A stretch of DNA of 64,000 nucleotides from JBBDYG01 sp040901765. Lineage in GTDB: Bacteria > Planctomycetota > Planctomycetia > Pirellulales > Lacipirellulaceae. The notes below the pieces were generated by a model that was not told where the DNA came from, did no database searches, and was given only the letters and a program-made list of their open reading frames with translations. Below are positions 49,983-59,011 of the stretch, piece after piece. The position numbers and the translations under genes are program-made. The stretch is taken from positions 1 to 64,000 of the forward strand of contig JBBDYG010000071.1 in assembly GCA_040901765.1 (NCBI GenBank). Reading direction: 5' to 3'. Each line of letters begins with the position of its first letter. Positions within the stretch are counted from its first letter, which is position 1.

Positions 49983-51215
49983 ATGAACGACCCCTACTTC
50001 CAATCGCTGTTCGCCGACCGCATCGGCGGGGCCAATTACGGCAAAGGCACCGCCATCTACAAGTTCGAGAAGATCAAGCGCGCCAAGCGCAAGGCGCTGG
50101 CGGAGCACCCGGAGCGGAAGCTGCTTGACTTTGGCATCGGTGAGAACGACGCGATGGCCCCCGAGAGCGTTCGCCGCGTGATGGCAGGCGAGATCGACAA
50201 GCCCGAGAACCGGGGCTACGCCGACAACGGCATCGCCGCGTTCAAAGAAGCCGCCGCCCGGTTCATGCACCGCGAGTTCGGCGTCGCACTCGACCCCGTG
50301 ACAGAAATCAACCATTGCATCGGCTCGAAGCCCGCGCTCGCCATGCTGCCGGCCTGCTTCGTAAACCCCGGCGACATCACGCTGATGACCGTGCCGGGCT
50401 ACCCCGTGGCCGGCACCCACACCGGCTACTACGGCGGCATTGTTTACAAGCTGCCGCTGCTGGCCGAAAACAACTTCTTTCCCGACCTGAAGAGCATCCC
50501 GCTCGATATTCGCGCGCGGGCCAAGATGCTCGTGCTGAACTACCCCAATAGCCCCACCGGCAAGACGGCCACTCGCGAGTTTTACGAACAGGTCATCGAG
50601 TTCGCGCTGGCGAACCATTTGATCGTCGTGCAAGATGCCGCCCACGCGATGCTCTCCTTCGACCGCGAGCCGAACAGTTTTCTTTCGGTGCCCGGCGCGA
50701 AGGACGTCGGTGTCGAAGTCCACTCGCTGTCGAAAGGCTTCGACATGATCGGCTGGCGAATGGGCTGGGTCTGCGGCCACGAACGGATCGTCCGCGCGTT
50801 TGCCGACGTGAAGGACAACAGCGACTCCGGCCAGTTCATCGCCATTCAGAAAGCCGCCGCCGCCGCGCTCGATGACCCCGAAATTCCCAAGCGAACCCGC
50901 GCCAAGTATCGCCGCCGACTCGAAAAACTCGTAGCTACACTTAAGCGCTGCGGCTTCAATTGCGAAATGCCCGGCGGCACGTACTTCCTTTATACGCCGG
51001 CGCCGAAGGGCCTTGCGGATGGCTCCAAGTTCGAGAACGCCGAAGCGGCAAGCCAATACCTCATCACCGAGCAATCGATCTGCACCGTCCCCTGGGACGA
51101 CGCCGGGGCGTATCTCCGCTTCAGCGCCACCTACGAAGCCGCCGATAAGGCGGCGGAAGACCAGTTGATGCACGAGACGGAGGAGCGGCTGAAGGGAATT
51201 GGGCCGGTGTTCTGA
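49983..51215 (+). CDS. dapL: LL-diaminopimelate aminotransferase
   Basis: 410 residues from ATG 49983. Class I/II PLP aminotransferase with DapL-like start DPYFQSLFADRIGGANYGKG, then FGIGENDAMAPESV, VPGYPVAGTHTGYYGG, VLNYPNSPTGKTAT, VVQDAAHAMLSFD and the PLP-lysine motif HSLSKGFDMIGWRMGW. DapL makes LL-diaminopimelate directly from tetrahydrodipicolinate, bypassing the DapD/C/E steps, and is the usual route in planctomycetes. Another aminotransferase specificity cannot be fully excluded. A longer frame to 49836 comes from repeat DNA. Confidence 0.9.
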   Translation: MNDPYFQSLFADRIGGANYGKGTAIYKFEKIKRAKRKALAEHPERKLLDFGIGENDAMAPESVRRVMAGEIDKPENRGYADNGIAAFKEAAARFMHREFGVALDPVTEINHCIGSKPALAMLPACFVNPGDITLMTVPGYPVAGTHTGYYGGIVYKLPLLAENNFFPDLKSIPLDIRARAKMLVLNYPNSPTGKTATREFYEQVIEFALANHLIVVQDAAHAMLSFDREPNSFLSVPGAKDVGVEVHSLSKGFDMIGWRMGWVCGHERIVRAFADVKDNSDSGQFIAIQKAAAAALDDPEIPKRTRAKYRRRLEKLVATLKRCGFNCEMPGGTYFLYTPAPKGLADGSKFENAEAASQYLITEQSICTVPWDDAGAYLRFSATYEAADKAAEDQLMHETEERLKGIGPVF

Positions 51216-51232
51216 CGGCGCAGTTAATCGCC

Positions 51233-51445
51233 TCATTGTTTCCAAAGCGTTCCCCACATTTGGCGCGTATTGGTGTTGCCCTCTGCGTTTGACCCACATT
51301 GAAGGGCCGCTTGTTTTGCTTCAACCTCCTTGAAAACGTGGTAGGAACCTTTGGTCGTCTTGAAGACGATGTACGACTCACCTTCTTTGCCGTCGAACAT
51401 TCGAATGTCGAGTCCTAGCCCCTTACGTTTTCCTTTCGTCGCCAT
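51233..51445 (-). CDS. small hypothetical protein
   Basis: 70 residues from ATG 51445, with GGAGAA about 10 bases upstream. Basic N-terminus (MATKGKRKGLGLDIRMFDGK) and a short beta-like core (SYIVFKTTKGSYHVFKEVEA). I do not recognise a family. It is convergent with dapL and divergent from the toxin-antitoxin pair, so it may be an independent small regulator. Confidence 0.5.
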   Translation of the reverse strand: MATKGKRKGLGLDIRMFDGKEGESYIVFKTTKGSYHVFKEVEAKQAALQCGSNAEGNTNTRQMWGTLWKQ

Positions 51446-51502
51446 CGCAGAATTCTCCAAATGTGCTAGACTCCAAGGCGTAGCTAGCATTAGGATACCA
51501 GT

Positions 51503-51775
51503 ATGAGTTATGAATTCCAAGCAATCTACGAACACGGCATCTTACGCCCCCTGGCGCCGCTTGCTCTGCCCGAGGCTGCGAAGGTCATTGTGGCTGTGCG
51601 CGCCATCTGCGGCCCAGTCGGAGGAGGCTCGATATTGACTCCCGATGAGTTATCGCGGCAGCAAGAGGCTCTCAACGCCATGTTCGCCAGGGTGGATCGC
51701 TTGCCACAGACCCCTCGCAATGATGGCCTCTCGAACCGGGACCACGACCAAATTCTGTACGGTTCACCAAAATGA
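51503..51775 (+). CDS. DUF104-like antitoxin
   Basis: 90 residues. The start YEFQAIYEHGILRPLAPLAL matches the DUF104/AF2212 antitoxin pattern (short beta-strand DNA-binding dimer), followed by a flexible Gln/Arg-rich C-terminus that would bind the toxin. The stop codon overlaps the toxin start (ATGA, 51772-51775). Likely autorepressor of the pair. Confidence 0.82.
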   Translation: MSYEFQAIYEHGILRPLAPLALPEAAKVIVAVRAICGPVGGGSILTPDELSRQQEALNAMFARVDRLPQTPRNDGLSNRDHDQILYGSPK

Positions 51776-52167
51776 TCTTCGTCGATACGGGAGCATGGTA
51801 CGCGCGATACGTCGCCGAGGACGATGATCATGAAGCAGCGGTGAATTGGTTTGCAGCCGTTCCGGACCGCTTGATTACCACCGACTATGTGATCGACGAA
51901 CTGCTGACGCTTCTGAAAGTCCGCGGTTATCCAGACGTCGCATTCGACGTCGGAGGCCCGCTTATCTCTGGAATAGCCTGCCAGCTTGAATACGTGCAGC
52001 CCGACGACATCCAGCGATCCTGGTCAGTGTTCTCGACTTTCCGCGACAAGGAATGGAGTTTTACTGACTGTACAAGCTACGCAGTTATTGAGCGGTTGGC
52101 AATCAAGGTCGCATGCGCTTTCGACCAGCATTTCCGTCAATTTGGGAAGATTGTTGTTGTACCGTAG
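51772..52167 (+). CDS. PIN-domain toxin, VapC-like
   Basis: 131 residues. The PIN acidic residues are MIFVDTGAWYA (Asp5), TTDYVIDELLTLL (Glu), FTDCTSYAVIERL (Asp) and CAFDQHFRQFG (Asp). Likely a magnesium-dependent RNase held inactive by the upstream DUF104 protein. It is a different subfamily from the PIN protein at 40108, so the two pairs were probably acquired separately. Confidence 0.9.
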   Translation: MIFVDTGAWYARYVAEDDDHEAAVNWFAAVPDRLITTDYVIDELLTLLKVRGYPDVAFDVGGPLISGIACQLEYVQPDDIQRSWSVFSTFRDKEWSFTDCTSYAVIERLAIKVACAFDQHFRQFGKIVVVP

Positions 52168-52205
52168 AGCGCGAACCAGCTAGCCGCTGCGCATGTCTCT
52201 ACCCC

Positions 52206-52604
52206 ATGCGATGCCCTGCACAAAAGTCTGCCCGCAAACGATCCGAGAACACCGATTCCGCGCTGGCCAAGCCCTTGGCGCCGGAAGACGTGCGCTGCGG
52301 AGATTTCGTGGCGGTGCTCCACGTCATCTGTGAGGTGCCATCATACTTCTGGTCCGCCGAGTCGTTCCGCTTGCCACACGATGAGCTGGTGAGGCTCCAG
52401 CACATCCCCGATGACGCGGGCGTTCCGCTCAAGGTTAAGTCCGTTTGCTTGCCTTTCGTTTTCGCGACAGATTCCGCAGGCGAGCGAAAGACGCTCGACC
52501 TACGCAAATGCCGGCTCGCTCGGCTCGATCGGGCGTACGCCAAGGCCGCATGGAAGGCGTGCCGAAAGGCCCATCGCAAACGGCAAAGCGCAAAAGCAAA
52601 ATGA
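52206..52604 (+). CDS. conserved hypothetical protein
   Basis: 132 residues from ATG 52206. The core LAPEDVRCGDFVAVLHVICE, then VPLKVKSVCLPFVFA, then TLDLRKCRLARLDRAYAKAA is a pattern I recall from planctomycete hypothetical proteins, but I know no function. The Lys/Arg-rich C-terminus (RKAHRKRQSAKAK) could bind nucleic acid. It lies 38 bases after the VapC-like gene on the same strand and may be cotranscribed with it. Confidence 0.6.
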   Translation: MRCPAQKSARKRSENTDSALAKPLAPEDVRCGDFVAVLHVICEVPSYFWSAESFRLPHDELVRLQHIPDDAGVPLKVKSVCLPFVFATDSAGERKTLDLRKCRLARLDRAYAKAAWKACRKAHRKRQSAKAK

Positions 52605-52663
52605 GACTTCATGCCTGAACCGACACGGCTTTCAATCCTTGCTCAAAAACGATATAGAATTTC

Positions 52664-52710
52664 GTTGTGCCAACTTCGTGCGCGCAGAGCGTGGCACAGT
52701 GGCACAAACT
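52664..52710. repeat. GTGGCACA dispersed element (copy 2)
   Basis: Inverted relative to 34177-34230: TTGTGCCAACTTCGTGCGCG and GCGTGGCACAGTGGCACA. It lies between convergent genes. Confidence 0.8.
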
Positions 52711-52754
52711 GAGAACACCGGGCAGCCGTCCAGGCGGGGTGGCTCGAAACACCG

Positions 52755-53867
52755 TTATGCCAGAGTAAACTCCGGCAGCCGCACGATCTCGCCCCCCTTT
52801 AGCGCCGATTCGTGCGCGCAAATGCCGGTGCAGGTCCAGTTGGCGCTCTGCACGGCGTTCGGCCAGGGGTCGCGGTCGGCGGCAAGCGCTTGCAGGAACT
52901 CGTTCACCAGATGCGGATGCGAGCCGCCGTGACCACCGCCCTGTACGAACGACAGGTGAGAGGAATCGTGGATCGCCCGCGTGAACTGCTGGATTTCCTT
53001 CGGTAATAAATGTGCATAGTCGGGCACCTCCACATGCGCGGCGATTTCCGGTTCGGGCTTCTTCGCCGTGTGAATTACGTGCTCCTCGTTCTCGACAAGC
53101 GTCCATTCAAAACTCTTCTTCGTGCCGTACACGTCAAAACTTTCGCGGTACTGCCGGGCTACGTCGTACAGGCAGCGCCAAATGTGGGCAGCGATGTCGG
53201 AGTCCTTGATCTTGATGTGACAGCTTTCGACGGCAAACTTGTTGCCCGACTTCCTAGCGATGTCGTCGCGCACCGTGCCAGAGCCAAAGCAGCTCACGTA
53301 CTCGGCCCGGCCGTTCACGATGCCCAGCACGGGGCTGACGACGTGCGTGGCGTAGTGCATGGGGATCATCTTTTCCCAATAGGCGGGCCAGCCGTCCATG
53401 TCTTGCGGGTGCGAGGCGGCCAAGTGCTGAATCTGGCCCAGCTCACCCTTGTCGTACAGTTCCTTGAGGAACAAAAACTCGCGGCTATAAACCACCGTCT
53501 CGGCCATCATGTACTTGAGGCCGGTCCGCGCGACCGTTTCGCAAATCTGACGGCACTCGTCGATGGTCGTGGCCATCGGCACGGTACACATCACGTGCTT
53601 CCCCGCCTCCAGCGCCCGCAGGCTCATCCAGGCATGGTCGGGAATCGGGCTGTTGATGTGGACGAAATCGACGTTCGGATCGGCCAACACGTCGTCATAG
53701 TTTGTGAACCGCTGTTCGATCCCAAAGTGGTCGCCGATCTTATTCAGTTCGGCCGCATCCCGACGGCAGATTCCATAGATGTTTCCAAGCGGGTGCTTCT
53801 GGTAAATGGGGATGAACTCCGCGCCAAAACCGAGACCGATCATTGCGACGTTGAACTGCTTGGCCAT
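52755..53867 (-). CDS. Gfo/Idh/MocA-family oxidoreductase
   Basis: 370 residues from ATG 53867 (GGAGA upstream). The N-terminal Rossmann fold reads FNVAMIGLGFGAEFIPIYQK with the GxGxG-type loop, then VDFVHINSPIPDHAWMSLRA and EAGKHVMCTVPMATT, where family members usually have EKP; here the usual Lys is replaced in VPMA. The C-terminal domain continues through DGWPAYWEKMIPMHYATHVV. Likely NAD(P)-dependent oxidation or reduction of a sugar derivative; the substrate is unknown. The missing Lys may mean altered catalysis. Confidence 0.85.
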   Translation of the reverse strand: MAKQFNVAMIGLGFGAEFIPIYQKHPLGNIYGICRRDAAELNKIGDHFGIEQRFTNYDDVLADPNVDFVHINSPIPDHAWMSLRALEAGKHVMCTVPMATTIDECRQICETVARTGLKYMMAETVVYSREFLFLKELYDKGELGQIQHLAASHPQDMDGWPAYWEKMIPMHYATHVVSPVLGIVNGRAEYVSCFGSGTVRDDIARKSGNKFAVESCHIKIKDSDIAAHIWRCLYDVARQYRESFDVYGTKKSFEWTLVENEEHVIHTAKKPEPEIAAHVEVPDYAHLLPKEIQQFTRAIHDSSHLSFVQGGGHGGSHPHLVNEFLQALAADRDPWPNAVQSANWTCTGICAHESALKGGEIVRLPEFTLA

Positions 53868-54008
53868 GCCCGTGTGTCTCCGTTGGAAACTGTTTAGTTT
53901 TTGATTCTTCCGCTTGTTATACACAAGTCGCCGCAGGATGGGAGCCGTATTGTAGCTGAACTCGCAAGAGTTCAGGGCGTCTGCAATCGTTGAATTCTTG
54001 CGAATTAG

Positions 54009-55163
54009 CTACAGCAATTCCGGCCACATGGCGTCGCTCACGAGCAGCCCGTCGCGGGTCAGGCAAACCCGATGGCCGTCGTCCTGGAGCAAGCCCATCT
54101 GCACATAGCGCCTCAGCTCGCGGCCTGCGAGTTGGTCGATCTCGAAACCCGTAGCGCTCTGAAACGCGGCTCGATGGACGCCTTCTAGCCGCCGCAGGCC
54201 GAAAATCAGCCGCTCGCGAGCACGCTGTTCCGGATTGAGCCGCTCGCGCTCGGCAACCGGCGACTCGCCGGCCAGAACATGCTTAAGATATGTCGTCGTG
54301 CTGCGGTGATTCGTCTCCCGCATGCCATCGACGTACCGCGCCGCGCCGGGGCCGGCGGCATAGTAGCCGCCGCCGCTCCAATAATTCTCATTGTGGCGGC
54401 TGCGCTTGCCGGGCCGAGCAAAGTTGGAGACTTCGTAGTGCTCGAAGCCAGCACTCGAAAGCTCGTCGATTGTCCACTCGTACATCTCCCGCTGCAACTC
54501 TTCGTCGCTTTCCACCAGGTCGCGTTTCTCGCGGCGATTCCAAAACGTGGTGCCACGCTCAAACGTAAGGCCATAAGCGGAAATATGTTCAGGAGCAAGC
54601 TCGATCGCTTCGCCCAAGTCCCGCTGCCAGTCGGCGAGCGTTTCACCTGGGGTCGCGAAGATCATGTCGAGCGACACGTCGAGACCCGCGCCACGGGCTA
54701 ACCGCACCGATTCGGCAATTGCCTCCGGCGCGTGGTCGCGTTCGAGCAGCTTCAGCTTTTCGACTCGAAAGGATTGCCCGCCAATGCTCAGGCGAGTGAC
54801 GCCAAATTGAACGAGCGCCTCGACCAAGCCTGCGGAAAGATCGGCGGGATTCGCTTCAACCGTCCACTCGTTTCCCGCGGCCAGTGGGTGCCAATTGCGA
54901 ACGGTCCGGACTAACCGGGAAAAGTCATCGATTGCGAGCCGCGTCGGCGTGCCGCCGCCGAAGTAGAGCGTATCGACCTCGCGCGGCGTTTCGAGCCACG
55001 ACAGTTCTCGCTCGATCGCATCGAGATACGCGGGCACCAGATCATCGCGTCCCGCGACGACAGTGAAGTTGCAATACCCGCAGTGGTGCCGGCAAAACGG
55101 GACGTGAATATACACCGCTCGGGGCGGGGCATCGACCGCGGCGATGGTGGCCGCCGCGGTCAT
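54009..55163 (-). CDS. hemW: HemW-like radical SAM protein
   Basis: 384 residues. Radical SAM site CRHHCGYCNF near residue 23, then VDTLYFGGGTPTRLAIDDFS, EANPADLSAGLVEALVQFGV and LSIGGQSF, then VSLDMIFATPGETLADWQRD and ISAYGLTFERGTTFWNR, matching the coproporphyrinogen oxidase-like HemW family, which inserts heme rather than oxidising coproporphyrinogen. The start overlaps the stop of the upstream heme-lipoprotein gene by four bases, a telling link between a heme chaperone and a heme-binding protein. Confidence 0.9.
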   Translation of the reverse strand: MTAAATIAAVDAPPRAVYIHVPFCRHHCGYCNFTVVAGRDDLVPAYLDAIERELSWLETPREVDTLYFGGGTPTRLAIDDFSRLVRTVRNWHPLAAGNEWTVEANPADLSAGLVEALVQFGVTRLSIGGQSFRVEKLKLLERDHAPEAIAESVRLARGAGLDVSLDMIFATPGETLADWQRDLGEAIELAPEHISAYGLTFERGTTFWNRREKRDLVESDEELQREMYEWTIDELSSAGFEHYEVSNFARPGKRSRHNENYWSGGGYYAAGPGAARYVDGMRETNHRSTTTYLKHVLAGESPVAERERLNPEQRARERLIFGLRRLEGVHRAAFQSATGFEIDQLAGRELRRYVQMGLLQDDGHRVCLTRDGLLVSDAMWPELL

Positions 55164-56329
55164 GGCGACTCCTGATGGCGAAACGAAGCGTGAGTTGGGT
55201 CGCCTTTAGCTTCGACGTAGGCCAACAAGTCGAGCAGTTCCTCTTCACTTAACACATCGATCATGCCCGCGGGCATCGCCGAAGTTGTAAGCGGTTCTGG
55301 CTCGTCGTCTAGCTGATGGCGCTCGACGCGCTGCGGCGTGCAATCGTGCATCGGATCGGCAATTACGACAAGGTAGTCCTTTGTTTGTTCAGTCACTAGT
55401 CCGGTGATCGGTTTGCCATCTACCACCAACAGGAACTGACGATAGTTCTCAGCGATTTTTTTATCGGGAGCGATGATTGCCTCGGCCAATTCGCGGCGGG
55501 ATGGCCGGTATTCCGCACTCGTAAGATTCGGCCCGACGAGCGTATCGTGCTCGCTCTTCACGTGGCATCGGTGGCAACCGACCTCATGGTACGCGCGCCG
55601 GCCGCGAGCAAATGATCGCGAACCGGCTGGCCAATCGAGTGCGGGATCCAGATCGCTCATTACGTAGCGTCGCACAGACAGACGGGGCGATTTGAGCAAT
55701 TGATCCGTCGCAAATCGCGGAAGCGTTGCAGTAGCCACGGCGCTCAACGCGAGGTCATCCTCCGCGGCCTCAAGCGCCGCGCGGATTTCCTGCTCCAGGC
55801 CCGGAACCGATCCGAGAGCGGCAATCACCGCCTTGCGGGCGCCCAGCCGTTGCTCATCCGGCCAACCGGACAGCAGGCTCAACGAATCGTCGTCCAGAAG
55901 CGGCACAGCCCTCTCTGCCAGTGCAATCCGTAGATAATCATCCATCAGCAGCGGCATCGCAGCGAGCAGATTGATGAATCCGTCAGATGTTCCCCAGGCA
56001 AGTTCCCACGCCGGGTCGATGTGGCCATCGACCGTCATCAGTGCCGCGAATGCAGTCGCGGCCAAATCGGAATCATCGCCCACCGCTAGTTTTTGCAACC
56101 GCGCACGTTGGGCGTATAGTGCGTCGTACTTGCGGGATGCCATCAACGCCAGAATCGAACTAGGCCAAGCCGAATCGCTTGCTACATTGACTGGAAGTTG
56201 ACTTGCAGTAACGATTTGCTTTGTCTCTCGGTCACAGCCGCCCAAGGACACGACGACCAACCACAATAGCACCGCACAGCGCACACTTCGCAGGTGAGTC
56301 GGAAGTGTGCGGAGACTTGTAAACATCAT
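55160..56329 (-). CDS. planctomycete-type heme-binding (cytochrome c-like) lipoprotein
   Basis: 389 residues from ATG 56329 (or 56326). The signal peptide CAVLLWLVVVSLGGC ends in a lipobox, predicting a lipid-anchored Cys. A helical region (about 60-240) precedes the c-type domain: GRRAYHEVGCHRCHVKSEHD carries CxxCH, then LVGPNLTSAEYRPSRRELAE, the family's extended domain found in planctomycete/verrucomicrobial dehydrogenase-like proteins. It may carry electrons at the outer face of the inner membrane. hemW overlaps its stop. A longer frame to 56533 is not supported. Confidence 0.85.
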   Translation of the reverse strand: MMFTSLRTLPTHLRSVRCAVLLWLVVVSLGGCDRETKQIVTASQLPVNVASDSAWPSSILALMASRKYDALYAQRARLQKLAVGDDSDLAATAFAALMTVDGHIDPAWELAWGTSDGFINLLAAMPLLMDDYLRIALAERAVPLLDDDSLSLLSGWPDEQRLGARKAVIAALGSVPGLEQEIRAALEAAEDDLALSAVATATLPRFATDQLLKSPRLSVRRYVMSDLDPALDWPAGSRSFARGRRAYHEVGCHRCHVKSEHDTLVGPNLTSAEYRPSRRELAEAIIAPDKKIAENYRQFLLVVDGKPITGLVTEQTKDYLVVIADPMHDCTPQRVERHQLDDEPEPLTTSAMPAGMIDVLSEEELLDLLAYVEAKGDPTHASFRHQESP

Positions 56330-56538
56330 CGAATTTCGCAACAGGTGCCGGTTGGGTTCATTATGAACCACCTTGCGTTTCTTGGCCATGAGTAGCATTT
56401 TGAACAGAAGGTCGCCAAGTTCGCGAAGGAGTTGGAAAAAGTCTGGGCTGAAACAGACTTTCTGACCTTCCTCATTCTTTGCGGACTTTGCGGCCTTCTG
56501 TTCAAGCGTTCGGCAGTTTTGTTCCGGCGGCAATTCTC

Positions 56539-58959
56539 ATGGCAATCGACCCGATTTGCGGCATGCAGGTGGACGAAGCGACGGGCCTGTCGGCCGAGCG
56601 CGATGGGGAGAAGTTTTATTTTTGCAGCCCGTTCTGCCGGGAAAAGTTCTTGCGGGACGAGGTGCCCGAGGAACCTTCTCCTCGCCACATGAAGGCCGAG
56701 CCGGCGGTGGTATCTATCGCGATTCCCAACGCCGACGCGGCAAAGTACATCTGCCCCATGTGCCCCGGCGTGGAAAGCGACCGCCCCGGCCCGTGCCCTA
56801 AGTGCGGCATGGCGCTAGAGCCGGCGACCGTGGCGCCGCCGACAACGCGGACCATTTACACCTGCCCGATGCATCCAGAAATCGAGCAGGACCACCCCGG
56901 TGCGTGCCCGAAGTGCGGCATGGCGCTGGAACCGAAGTCTGTCGTTGCGGCTGAAGAAGACGATCCCGAACTGCGCAGCATGACGCTACGGTTTTGGGTG
57001 GGTCTCGTCTTGGGCGTGCCGGTCTTGCTGCTGGCAATGCTGCCGATGGTGGGCATCGACTTGGGCATCTCGATGGCAACCTCACGATGGTTGCAACTGA
57101 CGTTGGCAACTCCGGTGGTGTTGTGGGCCGGCTGGCCCTTCTTCGAGCGCGGCGGGCGGTCGGTCATTACCTGGAATCTCAACATGTTCACGCTCATCGC
57201 GCTCGGCGTGGGGGCGGCGTACTTGTACAGCGTCGTTGCGATGCTCGTCCCCGATTGGATCCCCGACGCCTTCAAAGACCATGGCCACGTCGCGGTCTAT
57301 TTTGAAGCGGCGGTAATGATCGTCGTGCTGGTGCTGCTCGGGCAAGTGCTAGAGCTGCGTGCGCGCCGGCTCACGAGCAGCGCCATTCGTGAACTGATGT
57401 CGCTCGCGCCGCCGACGGCGCGCCTCGTTCAAGATGGCGTGGAGCGCGACGTGCCGCTGGCCGAGGTGCGCACTGGCGACCTGCTTCGCGTGCTGCCGGG
57501 GGCAAAGGTTCCGGTCGATGGCACCGTCACCTCCGGCCGCAGCACGGTCGACGAATCGATGATTACCGGCGAGCCATTGGCCGTCGCCAAGCAAGAAGGC
57601 GACACGCTGATCGGCGGCACGGTGAACCAGACCGGCTCGTTTGTGATGCGGGCCGAGCGCGTCGGCCAAGAGACCGTCCTCTCGCAGATCGTGCAACTCG
57701 TGTCGGAAGCCCAGCGGAGCCGCGCACCGATCCAGCGGCTGGCCGACCGTATCGCGGGATGGTTCGTGCCACTGGTGGTGCTCGTGGCCGTCATCACGTT
57801 CATCGCCTGGGCGCTCTTCTCGCCGCGAGAACCGCGCCTGGCGTATGCGCTGGTTAGCGCCGTATCGGTGCTGATCATTGCCTGCCCCTGCGCTTTGGGC
57901 CTCGCTACTCCCATGTCAATCATGGTCGGCGTCGGCCGCGGCGCACGGGAAGGCATCCTGATCAAAAACGCCGAAGTGCTCGAAACCTTGGAGCAAGTCG
58001 ATACGCTCGTGGTGGACAAAACCGGCACGCTCACCGAAGGCCGGCCGAAGCTAACCGAATTGCACACCTCAGAAGGCGTTTCCGAACAGGACTTGTTGCG
58101 CCTCGCGGCATCCGTCGAACAGCAAAGCGAGCATCCTTTATCGCGGGCGATTGTCGAAGCGGCACAGGAGAGAGGGATCGCCCTCGCCCACATCCAAGAC
58201 TTCAATTCGGTGACGGGCGGCGGGGTGCTCGGCATTGTCGAGGGGCGTCGCGTGGTGATCGGTAATCCCAACCTGCTGCGTGAGCAAAGGGTGACGGACG
58301 ACGATCCGTTGCTCTCCGACGCGGTCCAGTTGCAAGAGCAGGGACGAACGGTCGTGTTTGTGGCGGTCGATGGCCGCGCGGTGGGATTGCTCGCGATTGC
58401 CGATCCGATCAAACCGACTACGGCCGACGCCGTGCGCGAACTGCATGCCCTGGGTCTGCGGATCGTAATGCTTACCGGCGACAACGAGCGAACCGCGAAG
58501 GCCGTTGCAAAGCAACTCGGAATCGACGAGGTGGAAGCTGGCGTCAGCCCGCAGCAGAAGCACGAGCGCGTGGTGGCTCTCAAAGCTGCCGGACGCAAAG
58601 TGGCGATGGCGGGGGATGGCATTAACGACGCCCCCGCGCTCGCTGCGGCCGATGTGGGCATCGCCATGGGCACCGGCACCGACGTGGCAATCGAAAGTGC
58701 CGGCGTGACGCTCGTGAAGGGCGACCTGCGCGGCATCGTGAAGGCGATCCGCCTCAGCCGGCGCACGATGCGGAACATCCGCCAAAACTTGTTCTTCGCG
58801 TTCATCTACAACGCGCTGGGCGTGCCTGTGGCCGCGGGAGTTCTTGTTCCCTTCGGGATCACCCTGCTCTTGAACCCAATGCTCGCCGCCGCCGCCATGA
58901 GCTTTAGCTCGCTATCGGTGGTGGCGAATGCCTTGCGGCTGCGCCACTCGCAGTTGTAA
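56539..58959 (+). CDS. copper-type P1B ATPase with N-terminal metal-binding domains
   Basis: 806 residues from ATG 56539. The N-terminus has a YHS-like motif (DPICGMQVDEATGLSAERDG, FYFCSPFCREKF) and two heavy-metal-binding units of the CPM type (YICPMCPGVESDRPGPCPKC, YTCPMHPEIEQDHPGACPKC). Then come the membrane helices, the TGE loop MITGEPLAVAKQ, the metal-site CPC in IIACPCALGLATP, phosphorylation motif DKTGTLTEGRP, HP motif SEHPLSRAI and GDGINDAPALAAAD. It exports Cu(I) or Ag(I); SilP/CopF-like architecture. The gene stands alone and is divergent from the heme lipoprotein. Confidence 0.93.
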   Translation: MAIDPICGMQVDEATGLSAERDGEKFYFCSPFCREKFLRDEVPEEPSPRHMKAEPAVVSIAIPNADAAKYICPMCPGVESDRPGPCPKCGMALEPATVAPPTTRTIYTCPMHPEIEQDHPGACPKCGMALEPKSVVAAEEDDPELRSMTLRFWVGLVLGVPVLLLAMLPMVGIDLGISMATSRWLQLTLATPVVLWAGWPFFERGGRSVITWNLNMFTLIALGVGAAYLYSVVAMLVPDWIPDAFKDHGHVAVYFEAAVMIVVLVLLGQVLELRARRLTSSAIRELMSLAPPTARLVQDGVERDVPLAEVRTGDLLRVLPGAKVPVDGTVTSGRSTVDESMITGEPLAVAKQEGDTLIGGTVNQTGSFVMRAERVGQETVLSQIVQLVSEAQRSRAPIQRLADRIAGWFVPLVVLVAVITFIAWALFSPREPRLAYALVSAVSVLIIACPCALGLATPMSIMVGVGRGAREGILIKNAEVLETLEQVDTLVVDKTGTLTEGRPKLTELHTSEGVSEQDLLRLAASVEQQSEHPLSRAIVEAAQERGIALAHIQDFNSVTGGGVLGIVEGRRVVIGNPNLLREQRVTDDDPLLSDAVQLQEQGRTVVFVAVDGRAVGLLAIADPIKPTTADAVRELHALGLRIVMLTGDNERTAKAVAKQLGIDEVEAGVSPQQKHERVVALKAAGRKVAMAGDGINDAPALAAADVGIAMGTGTDVAIESAGVTLVKGDLRGIVKAIRLSRRTMRNIRQNLFFAFIYNALGVPVAAGVLVPFGITLLLNPMLAAAAMSFSSLSVVANALRLRHSQL

Positions 58960-59011
58960 TCTCACGGCAGCCGGATGTCCCCCGGCGGAGCCGGGGGCTG
59001 GCAAGCGCAAA

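Noticed and set aside
49974..51299. 441-residue minus-strand open frame
   Set aside because: It is antisense to dapL over nearly its full length and has no recognisable motif.
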